Shown one piece after another: positions 1-7,828 of a stretch of DNA of 60,652 bases; the first letter of the stretch is position 1, and every line of letters starts with the position of its first letter. Under the pieces are notes generated by a model. It did no database searches, was not told where the DNA came from, and worked only from the letters and a program-made list of their open reading frames with translations. The translations under genes and the position numbers were made by a program. The stretch comes from CAZNPU01 sp964575335. Lineage in GTDB: Bacteria > Planctomycetota > Phycisphaerae > Phycisphaerales > SM1A02. The DNA is taken from positions 1 through 60,652 of the forward strand of contig CAZNPU010000020.1 of assembly GCA_964575335.1 (NCBI GenBank). Direction: 5' to 3'.

Positions 1-456
1 TTCATCGCGCACCTGCTCGGGCGAAAGATGCGGCTCGCGCTCGGCGACGCGCTTCATCTGCGGTGTGATGATTCCCAGCCGCGCATGTTCAAGCTGCGTA
101 ATCGGTTGAAAGTCTTTGGGAAAAGTCACGCGGCGAGTGACGTTGCGCGCATCGGTGAAAATCACCATGCCTTGTCCAGCCTCAAAGCTCATGGTGCGCA
201 GACCGTGAGCTTCATCAGCGTTGAATGTTTCCACAAGCCAGTCAGGCGGCAGAAAATCCCAGGCCGTTTTATCGCTGGGCGCGGGCATGCCGGGCGTATC
301 GGGCGAGGCGTACATGAGCGGCCCGCCGATATCCGCCCGAAGGGCAAAGCTCCCTGGTGTTGTGACGCCTGGCGTGTTGCCGGGATTGGCAGCGCCATGG
401 AGCGGCAGGGTATAGGCAGGTTGATCGACAGAAACGCCAGCAGCTTTGGTGATCAT
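1..456 (-). CDS. thiC: Phosphomethylpyrimidine synthase ThiC, N-terminal part (runs off the window)
   Basis: Reading the minus strand from the ATG at 456 gives 152 open codons to the window edge. The strongest match to ThiC is the stretch TQLEHARLGIITPQMKRVAE, the conserved N-terminal ThiC segment, preceded by the RNVTRRVTFP region. ThiC is the radical-SAM enzyme that converts aminoimidazole ribotide to the HMP-phosphate pyrimidine of thiamine. The start is well supported by GGAGGT six bases upstream. A TPP riboswitch lies in the leader, which independently supports the assignment. The catalytic domain and the C-terminal Fe-S motif are outside the window. Confidence 0.93.
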   Translation of the reverse strand, partial: MITKAAGVSVDQPAYTLPLHGAANPGNTPGVTTPGSFALRADIGGPLMYASPDTPGMPAPSDKTAWDFLPPDWLVETFNADEAHGLRTMSFEAGQGMVIFTDARNVTRRVTFPKDFQPITQLEHARLGIITPQMKRVAEREPHLSPEQVRDE

Positions 457-471
457 GCAAACCTCCATGAG

Positions 472-496
472 CGATGCGCAGGTTGTGTGCGCATCG
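472..496 (-). promoter_or_regulatory. Hairpin between the TPP aptamer and the thiC Shine-Dalgarno sequence
   Basis: A perfect 9-bp inverted repeat (CGATGCGCA / TGCGCATCG) with a 7-nt loop sits just before the thiC ribosome binding site on the minus strand. No T-tract follows, so it is not an intrinsic terminator. An ACCT in the loop could pair with the AGGT of the Shine-Dalgarno sequence. This suggests an expression platform acting on translation, which is an inference. Confidence 0.5.
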
Positions 497-585
497 AATA
501 CGCTGGGGTTGCCGGCCGCGAAGCGTGACGCCCTTGGTTGCGAACGTTCATCAGCACGCGTCGTGCCAGTTCGCGTGTCCATGAA

Positions 586-686
586 TGGGACAGGGTCGCT
601 TCCCTACGCCGGTACAAACCGGATCAGGTTCCACGGGTGCTTCTCAGCGGACGCTCACGTTGAACGCCGCGCCCCGAGCGAACGAA
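586..686 (-). promoter_or_regulatory. TPP (THI-box) riboswitch
   Basis: On the minus strand the hallmark segments of the thiamine pyrophosphate aptamer appear in order: CTGAGA (642-647), ACCTGATCC (621-629) and GGCGTAGGGA (601-610), with flanking GC-rich strands that can close the P1 helix (GGGGC near 671-676 against the GACCCTG near 591-597). The aptamer lies about 130 nt upstream of thiC, the classic target, and would reduce thiC expression when TPP is abundant. Confidence 0.95.
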
Positions 687-698
687 GGTACCGAGTCG

Positions 699-704
699 AT
701 TGTA
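699..704 (-). promoter_or_regulatory. Candidate -10 element for the thiC riboswitch transcript
   Basis: TACAAT on the minus strand lies about 13-18 nt before the first bases of the TPP aptamer, the right place for a sigma-70-type -10 box. No good -35 hexamer was found at the expected distance. Confidence 0.4.
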
Positions 705-835
705 TCGGCTGCGCACCGGCAGTGCCACCATTTGCGCTGCACTTGCAGTTGCTGTCAGAAGCAAGTCGGTACTTTGACGTATCAGCAGCAGAGCCGGAGC
801 TTTCATTCAATCAGCGCACAAACGGCGTTATTCGT

Positions 836-2179
836 TTATGCACTTGCGCGATCGTCCAATCGTCGCACGCCTCGACCGGGCTTCTGGCCTTTTTTGATCG
901 GCCGACTTTTCTTTGAGCGCTTTGGCTGGAACACCTTTTTACGCCCGGCAACGGCTTTGCCGCCACGTTTGCTGCCGGCGGCTGCGGTGGTGGTTGAGCG
1001 TCCTCGTTTTCCTCGCCGCATTTCCACGGTGGGCGTGAAGCCGGGCACGTCCTCTGCGTAGACCTCAATGCCGAGCGAATCGAGAATCGCTCGCCAGTGC
1101 AATCGATCATCTTCGGAAAGGAAGGTGAACGATTCGCCGAAGCCGCCGCCATGTCCTGTCCGACCGATGCGATGGACGTATTCCTCGGGCGGATGCGGCA
1201 CGTCGTAATTGATGACGGTGCGCACCGCCGGAATATGCAAGCCGCGCGCAGCGACATCAGTTGCCACCAGCACCTGCAATTCTTTGTTGGCGAAGCGATC
1301 AAGCGCGCGCTGTCGCTGCGCTTGACTGCGATCGCCATGCAGCATGCCCACTTTGATGCCATTGCGCTCCAGCGCGGTTCCAACCCATCCCACACGCCGG
1401 CGCGTGCGGCAGAAGACCAGTACGCCGGTGTGCCTGTTCTGAGCAATCAGATGCAACAGCAGCGAAACCTTGTCGCGATCATCAACCGGCACCAGATGCT
1501 GCTGCACGTGAGATACCGGCGTCGAATGACGCCCAACTTCAATGCGAACCGGATCGTTGAGGAATGCTGAAGCAAGCTCCTCAACTTCGGGCGGCATGGT
1601 GGCGGTGAACAACAGCGTCTGCGGATGCGGAGGAATGGTCTGCAGAATGAGACGAACCTGCGGCAGAAAGCCCATGTCGAGCATGCGATCCGCTTCGTCG
1701 ATGGCGATGTGCCGAATGTACGCCAGCGAGAGCGCGCCGGCTTCAAGCAACTCGCGCACGCGGCCGGGCGTGGCGATGAGCATGTCCACGCCGCGCGCGA
1801 TTGCTTTGGCTTGTGGCGACAGCGACACTTTGCCGTAGGCGCACGCCGTCCGCAGCACCGATCCCTGTGTGATGGCGGCGGCTTCATCGGCGACCTGCAC
1901 AGCCAGTTCGCGCGTGGGGCACAGCACCAGCGCGCGCAGCCGAGTTGGCGGATCGATGGGCTTGCCTTTTGGCTGAGGCCGCCTGGAGATCAGATGATGG
2001 GCCAGCGGCGCGATGAACGCAGCGGTTTTCCCGGTGCCGGTCTGCGCCAGGCCGATCACATCCCGGCCGTCCAGGATGGGCGGAATGGCCTGCGCCTGAA
2101 TAGGACGCGGCTCAGCGTAGCCCATCAGGCCAAGATTGCGCGTGATGATGGGATGGAGGTGCAACTGGTCAAATGGCAT
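836..2179 (-). CDS. DEAD-box ATP-dependent RNA helicase, RhlE type
   Basis: A 447-residue protein with every core DEAD-box motif in order: Q-motif region (YAEPRPIQAQAIP), Walker A AQTGTGKT, PTRELAVQ, TPGR, DEAD, TAT (LFTATMP), VLVFCRTRR, ATDVAARGLHIP and HRIGRTGHGG. A Lys/Arg-rich tail of about 70 residues follows and probably helps bind RNA. The chosen start (MPFDQLHLHP) fits RhlE-type proteins; the frame stays open 37 codons further upstream without family similarity. Such helicases unwind short RNA duplexes in ribosome assembly or mRNA decay. The exact subfamily is inferred from overall layout only. Confidence 0.93.
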   Translation of the reverse strand: MPFDQLHLHPIITRNLGLMGYAEPRPIQAQAIPPILDGRDVIGLAQTGTGKTAAFIAPLAHHLISRRPQPKGKPIDPPTRLRALVLCPTRELAVQVADEAAAITQGSVLRTACAYGKVSLSPQAKAIARGVDMLIATPGRVRELLEAGALSLAYIRHIAIDEADRMLDMGFLPQVRLILQTIPPHPQTLLFTATMPPEVEELASAFLNDPVRIEVGRHSTPVSHVQQHLVPVDDRDKVSLLLHLIAQNRHTGVLVFCRTRRRVGWVGTALERNGIKVGMLHGDRSQAQRQRALDRFANKELQVLVATDVAARGLHIPAVRTVINYDVPHPPEEYVHRIGRTGHGGGFGESFTFLSEDDRLHWRAILDSLGIEVYAEDVPGFTPTVEMRRGKRGRSTTTAAAGSKRGGKAVAGRKKVFQPKRSKKSRPIKKGQKPGRGVRRLDDRASA

Positions 2180-2329
2180 GAAGCAAGGTCCTGAAACGGG
2201 CGCCAACTGCTGCCTGTCTGTTTGTGGCTGAAAATATCCATATCGATCGAAAGCGGCTGATAAAACGGGTCTGCTTACGCGCCAGAGCATAGCCGGTTGC
2301 CGGCTGAAAAAACTTCGTTTATGACGGAA

Positions 2330-2357
2330 TTGACTCTACCGCATTGTGGTCTACAGT
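2330..2357 (+). promoter_or_regulatory. Sigma-70-like promoter of the candidate small RNA
   Basis: TTGACT (2330-2335) and TACAGT (2352-2357) are separated by 16 bp, giving 5/6 and 4/6 matches to the -35 and -10 consensus. Transcription would start near 2364. A strong terminator lies about 165 nt downstream with no convincing open reading frame between, so the pair frames a short transcription unit. Confidence 0.55.
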
Positions 2358-2363
2358 GAACGT

Positions 2364-2530
2364 AACGCCATGATGATCAACCGCGCCATGTTTACACAGT
2401 GCATCGTGATGAGGAAGTCCTGCCACCTTCCAAGGTGGACAGGGTCGATGCCATAGAGCGCGCAAACAGACCATACCTGCTCAAACGCTCCGTGCAACGC
2501 CCTGTCCAGAACAAGACAGGGCGTTTTTCT
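2364..2530 (+). ncRNA. Candidate structured small RNA, family unknown
   Basis: A unit of about 165 nt is bounded by a good promoter and an intrinsic terminator. Inside it, GCATCG (2400-2406 region) pairs with CGATGC around a strong apical hairpin (CACCT-TCCA-AGGTG extended by TCCTG/CAGG), leaving a purine-rich internal bulge containing GATGAGGAAG. A second pair GAGCG/CGCTC follows. No coding frame with family similarity is present. The segment GAGGAAGTCC recalls RNase P conserved region I, but the length is far too short and the 3' conserved region is absent. A 6S-like or lineage-specific regulatory RNA are alternatives. Confidence 0.45.
2497..2530 (+). terminator. Intrinsic terminator
   Basis: A perfect 10-bp stem (ACGCCCTGTC / GACAGGGCGT) with an 8-nt loop runs directly into TTTTTCTT. 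This is a textbook Rho-independent terminator on the plus strand. Confidence 0.85.
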
Positions 2531-2787
2531 TAGTACCCAATCGCCCGAACCCATCTCCTTTGTTTCGCTCTGAACTCCACTGCGATTTGACATGCTCAAC
2601 CAACAGTAATGCGCGGCGATGCGCTTCAACTTCACGTGGACTTCAGGGCGGCATGCTTGATTCACACCACATTCAGGAAGGTAACCATGTTGAAGCACTC
2701 CGCAATCGTCTGTCAGATCATGTGTGTCCCGCAGGTTCGTTTCTTTGCTCCGAATACCGCAAGCCCACCTGAAGAGGAAGGAGCCGG

Positions 2788-3675
2788 ATGACCATGAAGC
2801 CAACCATCTCCAACGCGTTCAACGACGGCTCAGCGGATCGACCCAACAACGAGCAGACCTCGCCCGAAGCCTGGGAGCTGCGTCAGCCGCAATCCAATAA
2901 TGCACGCTCACCGCGTAATCCGCGCAAGAGCCTGGCGGCTTCGCTTGCCCCCATGCAGGTGGATTTGCGCGAGACGGACTTTGGCTGGTCGCTCGAACTC
3001 AGCCCTATACAGGCTGCGGACGCCGTCCGAGCCTTGACGAAAAACCACGCCGATGAATCCGAATTGCGCTATCTCGTGAGCATGGAGCAGTCGTCGTGGA
3101 GCAACGGCGGCAGCGATGCGTCGATCGCCATGATCGCTCAGCGGCTGTCGATCCCGGTTCTTGAGCAGTTCGATAACGATCAGCTCATGCTCAACAAACT
3201 GAGCCTGATGCAGCTTGTGAGCCTGTGCGAACCAAGCCGGCTGCTGGTGACGGTTATTGACGGTCCGATTGAAGCGGGCGATGTCCAGGCCATCGAGCGG
3301 GCGATTGAGAAGAACCAGTCGCCGCTGCAGGCGGAACTTCGCGCTGTTGCCGCCATCGAAGTGATGGGCGATCGCAGCGTGGTGCTGCATTGCCGCGAGA
3401 AAACCCAGGCGCTGACGGTGGTTGCGGAGAACTTCCGCCACTATCTGGCTGCTCTGCGTAACCGGCCGATGGATGAGTTCGCTGCTCCCGATCCGTGGCA
3501 GATCGAGCGATTGCTCAGCGTGACAGGGCTGATGACGATTCGACCGATCGAAACCCAGATCTTCTCGACCTCCATCGATGTGGGCGTCAACACCGCACAG
3601 GAGCGCTTCAACCAGCCGGCTGACCAGTCGCTGATTTACGATATTCCCAGCAACAGCTGGCATGACGAGCCGTAG
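2788..3675 (+). CDS. Hypothetical protein, 295 aa
   Basis: The protein is soluble and shows no signal peptide or membrane segment. The first 60 residues are polar and probably disordered. From about residue 60 to 250 it has mixed alpha/beta composition with hydrophobic strands such as SRLLVTVIDGP and RAVAAIEVMGD, suggesting a compact domain that I do not recognise. The start is supported by AAGGAG about six bases before the ATG. It stands alone: a terminator precedes it and a long perfect hairpin follows (3713-3740), so it is probably monocistronic. Confidence 0.75.
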   Translation: MTMKPTISNAFNDGSADRPNNEQTSPEAWELRQPQSNNARSPRNPRKSLAASLAPMQVDLRETDFGWSLELSPIQAADAVRALTKNHADESELRYLVSMEQSSWSNGGSDASIAMIAQRLSIPVLEQFDNDQLMLNKLSLMQLVSLCEPSRLLVTVIDGPIEAGDVQAIERAIEKNQSPLQAELRAVAAIEVMGDRSVVLHCREKTQALTVVAENFRHYLAALRNRPMDEFAAPDPWQIERLLSVTGLMTIRPIETQIFSTSIDVGVNTAQERFNQPADQSLIYDIPSNSWHDEP

Positions 3676-3712
3676 CGGGCCTCTGGCGGCCAACTGAGCA
3701 GGAATTTGAATT

Positions 3713-3740
3713 GCACGCGGTTCCCTATGGAACCGCGTGC
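3713..3740. terminator. Long perfect hairpin after the 295-aa gene
   Basis: GCACGCGGTTCC pairs perfectly with GGAACCGCGTGC across a CTAT loop, a 12-bp stem. The flanking T content (TGTCATT) is weak, so it may be a poor intrinsic terminator or an mRNA 3'-end stabiliser. Confidence 0.55.
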
Positions 3741-3951
3741 TGTCATTGGACGAATTGCAAGGCAGAAGAGCCATCACGCCGCCTGGCTGGGTCTGCGGCG
3801 CGGAGAGAAGATGGGAGAATGGTCAGGCGGCCGGTCATCGCAAGGCGATCGGCCGTCTTCACATTCCGGTCCAGCCTGATGAACCCCCTTTGAAAGTCCC
3901 AATCTGTCCAGGTGCCCTAGGCAGTTTGCTTCAGATGCTTATGCTTCCGGC

Positions 3952-4509
3952 ATGACGCTTTTTCATGCCACCACCATTTTGTGCGTTCGTCGCGATGATC
4001 GCGTTGCAATCGCCGGCGACGGTCAGGTCACCATGGGCAATACCGTTGCCAAGAGCGATGCGGTAAAAGTGCGCAAGCTGCCGGGTGTTGGCGCCAAAGG
4101 CGCCGGCGTTCTGGTGGGATTTGCCGGCTCAGCGGCGGACTCGTTCGCCCTGCTGGAGCGGTTTGAAGCCAAGCTCAAGGATTCGCCCAACAACCTGACG
4201 CGGGCCGCCATTGAGCTTGCCAAAACCTGGCGCACCGATCGCGTGCTGCGCCGGCTGGATGCGCTGCTGATCGTGGCGGATCGCTCTGCGACCTATTTGC
4301 TCAGCGGCCAGGGCGATGTGATTGAGCCATCCGATGGCATCTGCGGCATCGGTTCAGGTTCGCCTTACGCCATCGCTGCTGCGCGGGCGCTGTTCAAACA
4401 CACTGATCTGGCGCCTGCTGATCTCTGTCGCGAGGCGATGATCATCGCGGGCGAAATCTGCATCTACTCGAATACCAGCATCGCCGTCCTTGATCTTGAT
4501 GCGCCCTGA
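3952..4509 (+). CDS. hslV: ATP-dependent protease subunit HslV
   Basis: A 185-residue HslV/ClpQ. After a short propeptide (MTLFHA) the mature chain begins with the catalytic Thr of TTILCVRRDD, followed by VAIAGDGQVTMG, GFAGSAADSFALLERFE and GIGSGSPYAIAAARAL, all family signatures. HslV forms the proteolytic core that works with the HslU ATPase unfoldase. HslU usually sits directly downstream, but here the next gene is a PilZ protein 153 bp away, so hslU must lie elsewhere or be missing. No Shine-Dalgarno sequence precedes the ATG; a TATGCT hexamer six bases upstream suggests a leaderless mRNA. Confidence 0.96.
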   Translation: MTLFHATTILCVRRDDRVAIAGDGQVTMGNTVAKSDAVKVRKLPGVGAKGAGVLVGFAGSAADSFALLERFEAKLKDSPNNLTRAAIELAKTWRTDRVLRRLDALLIVADRSATYLLSGQGDVIEPSDGICGIGSGSPYAIAAARALFKHTDLAPADLCREAMIIAGEICIYSNTSIAVLDLDAP

Positions 4510-4662
4510 GGAGAATCCGCGCATCATCACCGCTCACCGCTGGGATCGCTGGCTGGATTTTCGGACGTTGACGTTCATCGCGTTGCCAAGCTGGGACACG
4601 TACGCAACGAAATGCGTTTGCGCGAGCTAACCTGGGTTGTCTGATGAGCCGATAAGACGCCT

Positions 4663-5418
4663 ATGGCAGCATGGCTGTCAAAGGTTCTGAATGTGCTCAG
4701 CCCTCCCGACACAGCGCACGAAGAGGTGCGGCGCAAGCTCGAGGCAGCACAGCGTGCGCGCGTGAAGCTCTGGCTGGAAGTCGGATCACCCGGCCGACTC
4801 ACGCTGCTCGGCACCACGGTGGAACAGGTGCGCAGCGCCGACATCATCATCGCTCAGCCTTCAGTGGGCGGGCTGACGCATCCCCTGACCGTCGGTGAAC
4901 GCCTCAGGCTCGGTTTTGTTCATGAGCGAAAGCATTATTCCGGCCAGACGCAGTGTCTCGGCCGTATCACCATTCCCGCAGGCAGCGTGACCAGCGCCAG
5001 CGACGCATTGCTGTACGCCTATCGGCTTGCTTTCCCGAAGCAGTTGCAGGTTGAAGATCGCCGCAAGGAGCCTCGCGCGAATCTCCTGCTCGATCCAGCG
5101 CCCGAAGCGCAGGTTTATGCGCCGTCGCTGGCTGGGCCGGTGTTTGGACGCATACTGGACATCAGCATGAGCGGTTCGCGCATCCGCACGCCGCTGACCA
5201 TCAAAGGCGTTGCTGTTGGGCAGGAAGTCTTTCTCAAAGCGCTGCTGCCCGAACCGGTCGGTTTGATCGACCAGCCGGTTGAAGTTGTGCGGCTGGAAGC
5301 TGATTACCGCACTGGTGATCATCTCATCAGCGTGCGATTTGTCGATCGGATTCCCGGCCTTGCCGATCTGCTTCGCGGACGAACCACAAGCGTGCTCGCC
5401 GCTGCACGAACGGCGTAG
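4663..5418 (+). CDS. PilZ-domain protein, YcgR-like
   Basis: A 251-residue protein. The C-terminal half (about residues 130-245) carries the PilZ signature: DRRKEPR followed by DISMSGSRI, equivalent to the RxxxR and (D/N)xSxxG elements that bind cyclic di-GMP. The N-terminal half (VGERLRLGFVHERKHYSGQT) resembles the YcgR-type flagellar brake N-domain. It is therefore likely a c-di-GMP effector controlling motility, adhesion or envelope behaviour. No partner is apparent nearby. Ligand and output are inferred from the family. Confidence 0.8.
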   Translation: MAAWLSKVLNVLSPPDTAHEEVRRKLEAAQRARVKLWLEVGSPGRLTLLGTTVEQVRSADIIIAQPSVGGLTHPLTVGERLRLGFVHERKHYSGQTQCLGRITIPAGSVTSASDALLYAYRLAFPKQLQVEDRRKEPRANLLLDPAPEAQVYAPSLAGPVFGRILDISMSGSRIRTPLTIKGVAVGQEVFLKALLPEPVGLIDQPVEVVRLEADYRTGDHLISVRFVDRIPGLADLLRGRTTSVLAAARTA

Positions 5419-5655
5419 CATCCACCTTCGTATAGCTCGCAGCAAAAGCTCAACAACAAGCGGGCGGGAGCAGCATAGCGAGGGCATGAAGCGGCCTGCG
5501 CGACAAGGATCAGTCGGCTTTGCCGGCAAACAGGGTTGCTGTTGATGAAAAGCTGCTGACAGGTTGAGCAGCTGCGCCGGGAAGCGGCCTGCCGGCCTTC
5601 TGCTTTCTGCTTTGCGTTTTCTGTTTTATGTTTATGCTTTGCGTGCAGGAGACCC

Positions 5656-7743
5656 ATGCTCTATTACGCCGTCACCATCTTCCTGAGTGCGTTTTTGCTG
5701 TTTCTGGTGCAGCCGCTGATCGGCAAGTTCATCCTGCCGTGGTTCGGCGGCGGTTCGGGCGTTTGGACGGTGTGCCTGCTGTTTTTTCAGGGGCTGTTGC
5801 TGGCCGGGTACGCCTATGCGCATGGCATTGTGCGATGGCTTTCGCCGCGCGGACAGATGTGGCTGCATATGGCGCTGCTGGCTCTTGCGCTGGCGTTTCT
5901 GCCGATTGTGCCTGGTGAGCAGTGGAAGCCGCACGATGCATCCATTCCCGCGTGGCGCATTTTGCTGCTGCTGACAGCCTGCCTGGCCGGGCCGTATCTC
6001 ATGCTTGCTGCGACGGGGCCATTGCTTCAGGCGTGGTTTGCGCGTACGCACGCAGGCGTCTCACCGTACCGGCTTTATGCGCTTTCAAATGCCGGTTCGT
6101 TGCTGGCGCTGATGGCGTATCCATTTGCAGTGGAGCCGCTGCTGTCGCGCAGCATGCAGGCGATATTGTGGTCAGGCGCGTTTGTGGTCTTTGTGCTGCT
6201 GTGCAGCTACTGCGCTGTGCGATCGGGCGATACAGCAGCATCGGTGACCACTGAGAAACGCGGAGCTGATCAATCATCCTCGCGCCCGTTGCATAAGGAT
6301 TCCGTTTCGACCGATGCGCAGGCGAGCAACAATCGCATCACGCTCTTGTTATGGGTGCTGCTGCCTGCGTGCGCATCGATCATGCTGCTGGGCGTGACCA
6401 GCCAGATTACGCAGGACATCGCTCCTGTGCCGCTGCTGTGGATTCTGCCGCTGGCGACATATCTGCTTTCGTTCATCATCTGCTTCGAGTGGCCCGGCCT
6501 GTATCACCGCACGGCATTTGGTTTTCTCTTTGTGGTGAGCGTCTGGCTGGTGCCGGTGATGATGTTGAGCCTCACTGCACCGATTCAATGGCAGATCGCC
6601 GGTCATCTTTTCATCCTGCTGATCGTGTGCATGGTGTGTCACGGCGAGGTGTACCGGTTGCGACCTCCGGCTTCCCGGCTCACCGGCTATTACCTGTGCA
6701 TCGCAACAGGCGGCGCGCTGGGCGGCGCATTTGTCTCGCTTGTCGCGCCGGCTGTGTTCTCAACATACGTTGAATATTACATCGGCCTGTTCGGCACAGG
6801 CGCGCTGCTGCTGACATGCATGTTCACCGATGCATCGTCAGTATTTCATCGTGGTGCATGGCGTCCGGCATGGCTGGGGTTGATCCTCGTGGTGATCGGG
6901 GCGGGATTCGTCATTCGAATGATCTTCGACCAGACCCATCGTGAGACGGTCTATACCGCACGTAATTTCTACGGCGTCCTGAGCGTGGATCTGCGCGGCC
7001 GCGGCGTCCCTGAGTTGGAGATGTGGACGCTCGAACACAGCCGCATCACGCATGGTTTGCAGCTCACGCATCCGGACCGGCGCTGGTGGCCCACCACGTA
7101 TTACGGGCCAGAAACCGGCGCAGGGCGCGTACTGCGGTTTTTTCCAAAGCCGGGCAACCATCGAGTGGGACTGGTTGGCCTCGGCGTAGGCACGCTGGCG
7201 GTGTTCGGAAAGCCGGGCGATGTCTATCGCTGCTACGAAATCAATCCCGAGGTCATTCGTCTTGCGCAGAATCACTTCACGTTTCTGGAAGACTCACGCG
7301 CGACAGTTGAAATGGCACCGGCAGGCGATGCGCGATTGATGCTCGAACGCGAGGAACCGCAGCGATTTGACGTGCTGGTACTCGACGCGTTCAGCGGTGA
7401 CGCCATTCCCGTGCATCTGCTCACGAAAGAAGCGTTTGAAATTTACATGCGCCATATGAACGAAGACGGCGCAATCCTGGTGCACATCACCAACCAGTTC
7501 GTCGATCTGCTTCCGGTGCTGGCAAGCGCTGCGGAGCATTTTGGCCTGGAAATCCTGCACCTATATACACCCGCCGACGAAGTCCACATGGTGTGGGCAT
7601 CCCGATGGGTCATCCTGACCAACAACGAACAACTGCTTCGCATGCCCGAAGTCACCTACGGAGCGACCGTGCCTGGTCCCACCATGCGGCGCGTTCGCCT
7701 GTGGACCGATGACCGCAGCAACCTGCTGGATGTCTTGCGATAA
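5656..7743 (+). CDS. Membrane protein fused to a spermidine-synthase-like methyltransferase fold
   Basis: A 695-residue protein. Roughly residues 1-420 hold many hydrophobic segments (for example MLYYAVTIFLSAFLLFLVQP at the start), resembling the multi-pass N-terminus of fused MFS/spermidine-synthase proteins. Residues from about 480 on carry the Rossmann-type domain: GLVGLGVGTLAVFG, the acidic YEINPEVIRLAQ strand and LVLDAFSGDAIPVHLL, as in polyamine synthases. The substrate is unknown, and a true aminopropyltransferase role is not proven. AGGAGA lies shortly before the ATG, and the leader is strikingly pyrimidine-rich. Confidence 0.85.
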   Translation: MLYYAVTIFLSAFLLFLVQPLIGKFILPWFGGGSGVWTVCLLFFQGLLLAGYAYAHGIVRWLSPRGQMWLHMALLALALAFLPIVPGEQWKPHDASIPAWRILLLLTACLAGPYLMLAATGPLLQAWFARTHAGVSPYRLYALSNAGSLLALMAYPFAVEPLLSRSMQAILWSGAFVVFVLLCSYCAVRSGDTAASVTTEKRGADQSSSRPLHKDSVSTDAQASNNRITLLLWVLLPACASIMLLGVTSQITQDIAPVPLLWILPLATYLLSFIICFEWPGLYHRTAFGFLFVVSVWLVPVMMLSLTAPIQWQIAGHLFILLIVCMVCHGEVYRLRPPASRLTGYYLCIATGGALGGAFVSLVAPAVFSTYVEYYIGLFGTGALLLTCMFTDASSVFHRGAWRPAWLGLILVVIGAGFVIRMIFDQTHRETVYTARNFYGVLSVDLRGRGVPELEMWTLEHSRITHGLQLTHPDRRWWPTTYYGPETGAGRVLRFFPKPGNHRVGLVGLGVGTLAVFGKPGDVYRCYEINPEVIRLAQNHFTFLEDSRATVEMAPAGDARLMLEREEPQRFDVLVLDAFSGDAIPVHLLTKEAFEIYMRHMNEDGAILVHITNQFVDLLPVLASAAEHFGLEILHLYTPADEVHMVWASRWVILTNNEQLLRMPEVTYGATVPGPTMRRVRLWTDDRSNLLDVLR

Positions 7744-7771
7744 AGACAAAACAATGCAGGCGAATGCATTG
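7741..7771 (-). terminator. Intrinsic terminator for trkH
   Basis: On the minus strand CAATGCA and TGCATTG form a 7-bp stem around a 6-nt loop, followed by TTTTGTCTTTA. It sits just past the trkH stop codon, in the short convergent gap with the spermidine-synthase-like gene. Confidence 0.65.
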
Positions 7772-7828
7772 CGCTGAATGCAGGAAGAAGAATGCGGCGA
7801 ATAGTGGCCGTTGGGGGATCGCTGCTGC

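Noticed and set aside
28..528. 166-codon open frame on the plus strand
   Set aside because: It overlaps the thiC reading frame on the minus strand and matches no family; it is an antisense shadow.
2403..2425. RNase P conserved-region-I-like string GAGGAAGTCC
   Set aside because: The surrounding transcript is only about 165 nt, one A short of the consensus, and the conserved 3' region is missing, so it is not an RNase P RNA.
2351..2803. 150-codon minus-strand frame across the small RNA candidate
   Set aside because: Composition is unlike the neighbouring genes, and a promoter and terminator on the plus strand explain the region better.
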